Shown here: positions 59,163 to 64,000 of the stretch, one piece after another
Numbering within the stretch: the stretch's first letter is position 1
Layout of the letters: each line of letters begins with the position of its first letter
Assembly (NCBI RefSeq): GCF_029392875.1
Contig: NZ_CP113946.1
Coordinates: forward strand, 1,674,001 to 1,738,000
Source: Lactobacillus sp. ESL0677
GTDB taxonomy: Bacteria > Bacillota > Bacilli > Lactobacillales > Lactobacillaceae
Length of the DNA: 64,000 nucleotides
Direction: 5' to 3'
Made by a program: the position numbers and the translations under genes
Notes under the pieces: generated by a model
What the model was told of the DNA's origin: nothing
What the model saw: only the letters and a program-made list of their open reading frames with translations
Databases searched by the model: none

Positions 59163-60665
59163 TTGAAAGAAAAAGCAAGAACCATTTTGTTTTGGTTCAT
59201 TCTCAGTCAACCATTTTTGGACTTATATTGGTTTTATCACGGCTGGCTTGCCAATATTATGCCCTTTACCTTGCCAACAATTATTCGAATTTTAGCTGTT
59301 GGCATTTTACTCGGTCTCTTTTTAAGTCAGCGAGAATCATGGCGCAAATTTAGCCAGCGCAAATGGCTAGTGGCCTACTTAATACTACTGGTTATTTATT
59401 CGGCATTACACCTTGTCCACGTGCATAATTTTACCAGCATTAACCCCACGGGATACGGCTACTCAACAGTCAGTGAGGTCTTTTACTTAATTCGAATGGC
59501 GCTGCCACTGATTGTCTTATTCTTAACCGACGAACTTAATTTTGGGCAAAAGCAATTACGATTGGTAATTGAGGGTGTTTCTGGACTTTTTTCAGGAACA
59601 ATTGTGTTGTCCAACCTGTTTGTTGTTTCTCTTAAATCTTACGAAACAGGGACAATCAGTGCCAACATCTTTATGTGGTTCTTCAATTCTAATATCGGCT
59701 ACTCACACATGGCTTCCAAGGGTTTTTTTAATTTCACCAATATGATTTCTGCCGTTTTATTCATGCTATTACCGCTAATGATGTACTACTTATTTACAGA
59801 ATTTAATTGGCTGACAATTACCCTCAATGTCGTGCAGGCACTTGCCATGATTGAAATTGGAACTAAGGTAGCCGCAATTGGTTTAATTGGTGGGATTATC
59901 ATTAGTTGCTTGCTGTTTGCTTTTCATAAATACATTATTAAGGATGTTAAAAAAGGTGGCTGGGCCATCCTAGTCGCCATCTTAATTGAATTTGGGTCGT
60001 TAGTAATTTTACCGTTTGGTCCCGCTATTCAACGCTACAATTACGAAATTTACCTCGCCAAACAATCCGACCATGACTTAACAGCTGAAACACGCAAACT
60101 TAAAGCGGGACTAGCAAAATATCCCCAAGGGAAACAGCGGGACGACTTTTTGCGCAGCTTTATTAAAGAAAACTATCAAGCTTATGCGCTTAATCCCAAG
60201 TTTGTCTTCAAGAGCTACCCCTACCAATACGACCCTGAATTTTGGCTCAAAATCATGAACGAACCTGGTCAAACACGGATGCAAAACCGCCACATTGAAC
60301 AGGCAATGCTCAATCAGGTTGTTAAAACCAATAACAATCGGTTAGACAAATTTTTCGGTATTTCATATACTCGAGAAAACAATATCTTTAACTTAGAGCG
60401 TGACTTTTCGGCACAAATATATGCTCTCGGATGGCTCGGAATGCTGCTATTCATTGGTCCTTACCTAGCTGTTCTGACGTACGGCATCTATCAATGGCTA
60501 AGATGCCGCGCAGCACGAACCTATCTTGTCAGTTCTCTTATTCTGGCTAGCCTCTTTGTTTTACTTGCCGCCTTTTCATCCGGCAATGTCCTAGACTTCT
60601 TGACCGCCAGTTTCCTCCTTGCCTTTATTGACGGCAACTTGCTCAGGCAGGTCAAGCATAATTAA
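59163..60665 (+). CDS. O-antigen-ligase-like polytopic membrane protein
   Basis: 500 residues from a TTG start with GGAG 7 nt upstream. About twelve helices with one large extracytoplasmic loop of about 100 residues before the last two helices (IYLAKQSDHDLTAETRKLKA to NIFNLERDFSAQ), the topology of Wzy/WaaL-type O-antigen ligases and polymerases. It could join or polymerise lipid-linked glycans. It stands alone, without glycosyltransferases, so its glycan is unknown. Confidence 0.75.
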   Translation: MKEKARTILFWFILSQPFLDLYWFYHGWLANIMPFTLPTIIRILAVGILLGLFLSQRESWRKFSQRKWLVAYLILLVIYSALHLVHVHNFTSINPTGYGYSTVSEVFYLIRMALPLIVLFLTDELNFGQKQLRLVIEGVSGLFSGTIVLSNLFVVSLKSYETGTISANIFMWFFNSNIGYSHMASKGFFNFTNMISAVLFMLLPLMMYYLFTEFNWLTITLNVVQALAMIEIGTKVAAIGLIGGIIISCLLFAFHKYIIKDVKKGGWAILVAILIEFGSLVILPFGPAIQRYNYEIYLAKQSDHDLTAETRKLKAGLAKYPQGKQRDDFLRSFIKENYQAYALNPKFVFKSYPYQYDPEFWLKIMNEPGQTRMQNRHIEQAMLNQVVKTNNNRLDKFFGISYTRENNIFNLERDFSAQIYALGWLGMLLFIGPYLAVLTYGIYQWLRCRAARTYLVSSLILASLFVLLAAFSSGNVLDFLTASFLLAFIDGNLLRQVKHN

Positions 60666-60670
60666 TCATA

Positions 60671-60716
60671 CTAAAAAATGGTGACTCCAATTTTGAAGTC
60701 GCCATTTTTATTTTTG
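60671..60716. terminator. Bidirectional terminator
   Basis: AAAATGGTGACT / AGTCGCCATTTT stem with one mismatch between the two convergent genes. Confidence 0.75.
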
Positions 60717-61328
60717 CTTAATAAACGATGCATCTGGAATTCTAATCAAATAGTAGGTCATCGCGTTGTGACCCGCATGCATCCCAATACCGTTTTGCCA
60801 AATTTTCTTATAAGTTGCGGTATAAATCGCAACGTAAGCCTTCTGGTACTTTTTATCCATTTGTTTTAATTGCTCAACCTTATAAGGTACCCGCTCAGCA
60901 TTCAAATCCAGCGGATTCTTCCCGTAAGCTACCGTCGCAAAGTCACTGGATACCTTAACACGCTTACCTGAACGATAGAATGTGTAAGTTTGCGTGCCCA
61001 TCTTTTTCTTTTTAGAATTAATCGTCACGTAACTCGAGTTGCCTGTCCCTGTATCCATTACTAGCGGCTGATAAACAATGTGCGAAGAAATTTCACTAGT
61101 ATCTTCCAAATCAGGATTATCGAGCATGGTCTTAGTAAACATAGCACCAAGTCCAACTAACAAAACAACAACTTCTAAAATATCCAGCAAAAAATTGAGC
61201 CAGCTGAAGCGGCGATGCTTCTTGATAATCATCGTAATCCGCCGCTTGCGAATATTCTGAACCACAAATACAAAATAAAGGATAATAACTACCCATAACA
61301 AGATGCCAAGTAGATTCCAGCTAAACAT
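60708..61328 (-). CDS. LVIS_2131-type membrane protein of unknown function
   Basis: About 206 residues from the ATG at 61328, which follows AGGAGG. Two N-terminal helices (LLGILLWVVIILYFVFVV and FLLDILEVVVLLVGLGAMF) flank a basic cytoplasmic loop, and the rest is an extracellular soluble domain. It resembles a conserved lactobacillar family of unassigned role. No catalytic motif is recognised. Confidence 0.7.
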   Translation of the reverse strand: MFSWNLLGILLWVVIILYFVFVVQNIRKRRITMIIKKHRRFSWLNFLLDILEVVVLLVGLGAMFTKTMLDNPDLEDTSEISSHIVYQPLVMDTGTGNSSYVTINSKKKKMGTQTYTFYRSGKRVKVSSDFATVAYGKNPLDLNAERVPYKVEQLKQMDKKYQKAYVAIYTATYKKIWQNGIGMHAGHNAMTYYLIRIPDASFIKQK

Positions 61329-61389
61329 AAAAGTCCTCCTGTGATTGCTTCCATTATATTGTAAAAAGTTCATTTTGAATAGCTATCTA

Positions 61390-61423
61390 CAAAAAAGACT
61401 GGCAAAATTGCCAATCTTTTTTC
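61390..61423 (-). terminator. Terminator of the RelE-like/H1-tail unit
   Basis: AAGACTGGC / GCCAATCTTT stem with T run on both sides; the minus-strand gene ends at its edge. Confidence 0.7.
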
Positions 61424-61756
61424 TCAAACTGAATAATGATTTTCCTTCAAATTGCGTTCAAGTAAATGCGTGAAGGCATCTTTTTGCAAAGTAGACGAAA
61501 TATACATCACGGTAATTTGGCTTTCATCCTCAACGATAAACGCGACACGGGCCGAGCCCGTCTTCTTCAAGTTTACCCGGCATTCGTAAACGCAGGCACC
61601 GTTAACTCGTTCACTGGCTGCCCGTTTAACCTTCGACATCCCCGTTTCAACCTGAACCGTCAACGCCGAAGCAATGCAATCTTTAATTATCTTAACTTCG
61701 TTCTTGTGCTTTTTGAAAAATTGCTTGCACCCCGAACGCTCATACTCAACTTTCAC
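61424..61756 (-). CDS. 110-residue protein with RelE/ParE-like pattern
   Basis: Basic, with a helix-rich start (YERSGCKQFFKKHKNEVKIIKDCIAS) and a beta-rich second half (GACVYECRVNLKK, SARVAFIVEDESQITVMYIS) followed by a helix. That order resembles RelE/YoeB/ParE toxins, where a beta sheet ends in a strand such as RVAFxV...ITVMYI. The upstream gene ends 6 nt away, the classic antitoxin-toxin spacing. Catalytic residues could not be identified, so the toxin label is tentative. Confidence 0.5.
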   Translation of the reverse strand: MKVEYERSGCKQFFKKHKNEVKIIKDCIASALTVQVETGMSKVKRAASERVNGACVYECRVNLKKTGSARVAFIVEDESQITVMYISSTLQKDAFTHLLERNLKENHYSV

Positions 61757-61762
61757 TAGTCA

Positions 61763-62356
61763 TTACTCTTTTTTACTTTTAGCACTGCTAGATTTAGCAT
61801 TCGTCTTCTTTGCCTTAGTAGTTGTCTTTGCCGCCTTTTTAGTTGTTGTCTTCTTGGCAACAGTCTTTTTCGGTGCCTTTTTGGTTACTAGCACTGGCTT
61901 CTCATACTCCCGCACCTGCTTAATCTTTTCAGCAATTGCCGCCGTTAATTTTGCAATAACTGCATCTTCATCTTGCAATTCGGCCTCGGTTGCTAGCTGG
62001 TCAATGCGAAATTTCGATGCATTTAAATAGTCGGATGCAGTCTCAAAGTAAATATTAACTGGATAATCTTTACCCTCTTCAAAAAAGTTAGCAATCTTTT
62101 TATAGTTACTGTAAGGCAAATTAATAATATTGGATTCCAAGGCGAAAGTTACTGGCCGCTGGCCCGTTACTTCCAACGCGATATGACTCAACGAGCCTTT
62201 TTTAACGGCCATCGCCGTCTCTTGTACCATTTTGGCAGCAGCCTCTTTAATCTTTGCCTTTGACTTACTTAAATCGGCATACTTGATGCTCGCCAAATCT
62301 TGTAAATAATCTTCTTGTTCAATTTTTTCAGTTAAACTTTTTAAATTAATCTTCAA
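61763..62356 (-). CDS. Protein with histone-H1-like Lys/Ala/Thr tail
   Basis: 197 residues. Residues 1-155 are helical and acidic/amphipathic with a beta-containing centre (ALEVTGQRPVTFALESNIINLPY); the last 40 residues are a low-complexity basic tail built of KKAPKKTVAKKTT and KKAAKTTTKAKKT units, as in histone H1 and the tails of some HU-type proteins. It probably binds nucleic acid. It is co-transcribed with the RelE-like gene (6-nt gap). The globular part is not recognised. Confidence 0.65.
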   Translation of the reverse strand: MKINLKSLTEKIEQEDYLQDLASIKYADLSKSKAKIKEAAAKMVQETAMAVKKGSLSHIALEVTGQRPVTFALESNIINLPYSNYKKIANFFEEGKDYPVNIYFETASDYLNASKFRIDQLATEAELQDEDAVIAKLTAAIAEKIKQVREYEKPVLVTKKAPKKTVAKKTTTKKAAKTTTKAKKTNAKSSSAKSKKE

Positions 62357-62711
62357 ACTAAAAATTCCTTTTTTTCGCTTTATAACCTAATTCATTATTC
62401 TTCTATACGATACTCAAAATTGGCTGTAAAAACAATTTATTTATTTTTATTTTTAAAAAACGTTAATCTTTAGTAAGTAACTATGTAAGCAAATAGGACA
62501 AGCATTTTCAAGCAAAAATGCCACTACTTTTAACGCATTTTAGTTTATAATTAAATAACATTTGTCACGATTTTTTCTGAAAACGAGTTTATTTTATAAT
62601 ATTGGCATAAAATCATGATTTTAACCACTTTACAAGCGTTTTCATCAAGAGTAAATTTAAGGCGTAATGAAATTTTTTTACTAAAATTTTTTAACTGAAA
62701 GGTAGACGAAT
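62357..62711. other. AT-rich divergent intergenic region
   Basis: Between the H1-tail gene and the multicopper oxidase. A TATAAT at 62595-62600 could be the -10 of the oxidase promoter, though no good -35 is visible. No other gene is supported. Confidence 0.45.
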
Positions 62712-64000
62712 ATGTCAGATAAAGTTTACACAGATTATTTCTATAATTCAGAGGACTTTGACAAGAATCATGGAATGGGTTACAAAGAACTCCATATTCC
62801 TGAAGGCGTTGAAGCTTCTCCGTTAATTGTTCCACCAGTATTGGAGCCAGATAAGGTTGAAAACAACGATGTTTGGTACACCATTGAATCCCAAGAAGGC
62901 GACTTTCAATTTTTACCAGGCAAAAAGACCCATACTTGGGGCTACAACTTCCCAGTTCTTGGTAAGACAATGGTCTTAACCAAGGGACAACATGTCCACG
63001 TAACTTTGAAGAACAGCTTGCCAGAATTGACTACTTACCACTGGCATGGTATGGAAGTTTCAGGACCAGGTAACGATGGTGCTTGCCACTCACCTGTATA
63101 CCCAGGCGAAGAAAAGCACATTGACTTCGTTGTTAACCAACCAGCAGCTCTTACTTGGTTACATGCTCACCCATGTCCATCAACTGCTGCTCAAGTATGG
63201 ATGGGATTAGCTATGGGTGTTGTTGTTACTGACGCCAACGAAGCTAAATTGCCAATTCCTAAGAGTTACGGTAAAGATGAATTTCCAATCATCTTACAAG
63301 ACCGGATCTTCCATGAAGACAACCAATTCGACTACAAGGCAGACTACAATGCAATGGGTATCTTTGGTGATACTCCAGTTATCAACGCTACTATCAAGCC
63401 TTACGTTGATGTTACTACTCAAAAAGTACGTTTGATCTTCTTAGGTGGTTCTAACCGTCGTGAATGGAGATTACACTTCACTGATGATTTGGTTATGACT
63501 CAAATCGCTGGTGACGATTCATTCTTGGAGCATCCAGTTAAGATGACCAAGATTTTAATCGGGCCAGGTGAACGTCAACAAGTAGTTGTTGATTTCAAGG
63601 ACTACAAGGAAGGCGACGTTGTTAACCTTTACACTGATGACTTCAAATTAGTTGAATTCAGAATTCACAAGTATGAAAAAGATGACAGTGTAATTCCTGA
63701 CACATTGTTCAAGCCATATGACCCAGTTGTAAATCCAAACAAGGAAATCCGCAAGGTCACAATGGACAACCACAACGAAATCAACGGTAGGCAATTCGCT
63801 ATGAACAGAATTGATATGAAGCAAACCTTGATGAGTGCTGAATACTGGGATGTAACCAACACTAACGACAAGAAGAATGGTATGCTTCACCCATTCCACG
63901 TTCACGGTGCTCACTTCTTAGTTGTATCACGTGATGGTCATGCCCCATATCCAAACGAACAAGGCGTTTACAAGGACACTGTTGAAGTTGCTCCTCAAGA
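62712..64000 (+). CDS. Multicopper oxidase, 5' part (runs off the window)
   Basis: About 429 codons are inside the window, starting at an ATG behind GAAAGG. Copper-binding motifs are visible: TYHWHGMEV, WLHAHPCPSTAAQVWMG (first HxH pairs), and HPFHVHGAHFLVV (start of the C-terminal cluster). This is the CotA/CueO/bilirubin-oxidase-like group without a signal peptide, so probably cytoplasmic. Roles known in the group include copper tolerance, oxidation of phenolics or amines, and oxygen use; the substrate is unknown here. The final His-Cys-His motif lies beyond the window. Confidence 0.92.
   Translation, partial: MSDKVYTDYFYNSEDFDKNHGMGYKELHIPEGVEASPLIVPPVLEPDKVENNDVWYTIESQEGDFQFLPGKKTHTWGYNFPVLGKTMVLTKGQHVHVTLKNSLPELTTYHWHGMEVSGPGNDGACHSPVYPGEEKHIDFVVNQPAALTWLHAHPCPSTAAQVWMGLAMGVVVTDANEAKLPIPKSYGKDEFPIILQDRIFHEDNQFDYKADYNAMGIFGDTPVINATIKPYVDVTTQKVRLIFLGGSNRREWRLHFTDDLVMTQIAGDDSFLEHPVKMTKILIGPGERQQVVVDFKDYKEGDVVNLYTDDFKLVEFRIHKYEKDDSVIPDTLFKPYDPVVNPNKEIRKVTMDNHNEINGRQFAMNRIDMKQTLMSAEYWDVTNTNDKKNGMLHPFHVHGAHFLVVSRDGHAPYPNEQGVYKDTVEVAPQ

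Noticed and set aside
62551..62970. A 139-codon minus-strand frame across the start of the multicopper oxidase
   Set aside because: It overlaps the oxidase coding region almost entirely, lacks a ribosome site and shows no domain pattern.

Overview
The window looks like chromosome of a Lactobacillus in the strict sense (L. delbrueckii group, acidophilus/helveticus-like). Three things point there: low-GC, lactic-acid-bacterial gene content; a protein with an S-layer-type (SLAP) cell-wall domain; and a tandem pair of PepC/PepE-type cysteine aminopeptidases. Species cannot be fixed from sequence alone. No CRISPR array, rRNA or prophage is visible.

Layout. 1-1.3 kb: N-terminal part of an MgtA-type Mg2+ P-type ATPase behind an M-box (Mg2+) riboswitch. 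1.4-4.2 kb: trpS-comEB-TPM operon and a SRAP protein. 4.2-9.4 kb: accessory stretch holding a SLAP surface protein and a 42-codon ORF, each preceded by paired LexA-like boxes, several small hydrophobic ORFs that look like type I toxins, and a complete ISLre2-family element with an 8-bp target duplication. 9.4-16.1 kb: tRNA-Gly, an SOS-type Y-family polymerase operon with the same paired LexA-like boxes, greA, a CIRCE-controlled hsp20 and two pepC/pepE paralogues. 16.2-23.8 kb: purine-nucleoside uptake and cleavage (BMP lipoproteins, NupOPQ-type ABC transporter, nucleoside hydrolase) with two decayed genes. 24-29 kb: HD/Nudix pair, then a decayed island with a tandemly duplicated type I toxin module, an IS remnant, another toxin module, a doubly frameshifted secreted protein, an orphan signal peptide, and a tRNA-Thr whose 3' flank occurs twice.

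29-40 kb: sugar permease, T-box-controlled tyrS, and a cell-envelope block (large LtaS-like protein, PlsY, LCP ligase). 40-48 kb: an amidase/MFS operon, a dipeptide epimerase with a class-A-like serine hydrolase, an orphan Man-family EIIA, a DHA2 exporter and an Rgg/PlcR-type regulator. 48.7-54 kb: a Gat-type PTS with its PRD regulator and L-ribulose-5-phosphate 4-epimerase; both promoters carry the same bipartite element exactly 62 nt before the start codon. 54-64 kb: HflX, three tandem NlpC/P60 hydrolases, a guanylate-kinase-like protein, a DUF2187 protein, an O-antigen-ligase-like membrane protein, an uncharacterised two-gene unit (RelE-like small protein plus a protein with a histone-H1-like tail) and the start of a multicopper oxidase.

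The most unusual signals are the shared paired LexA-like boxes (linking a surface protein and an orphan peptide to the SOS polymerase), the family of type I toxin-like modules in intact, truncated and IS-disrupted states, the shared PTS/araD operator, and the tRNA-Thr 3'-flank repeat joined to an IS remnant.
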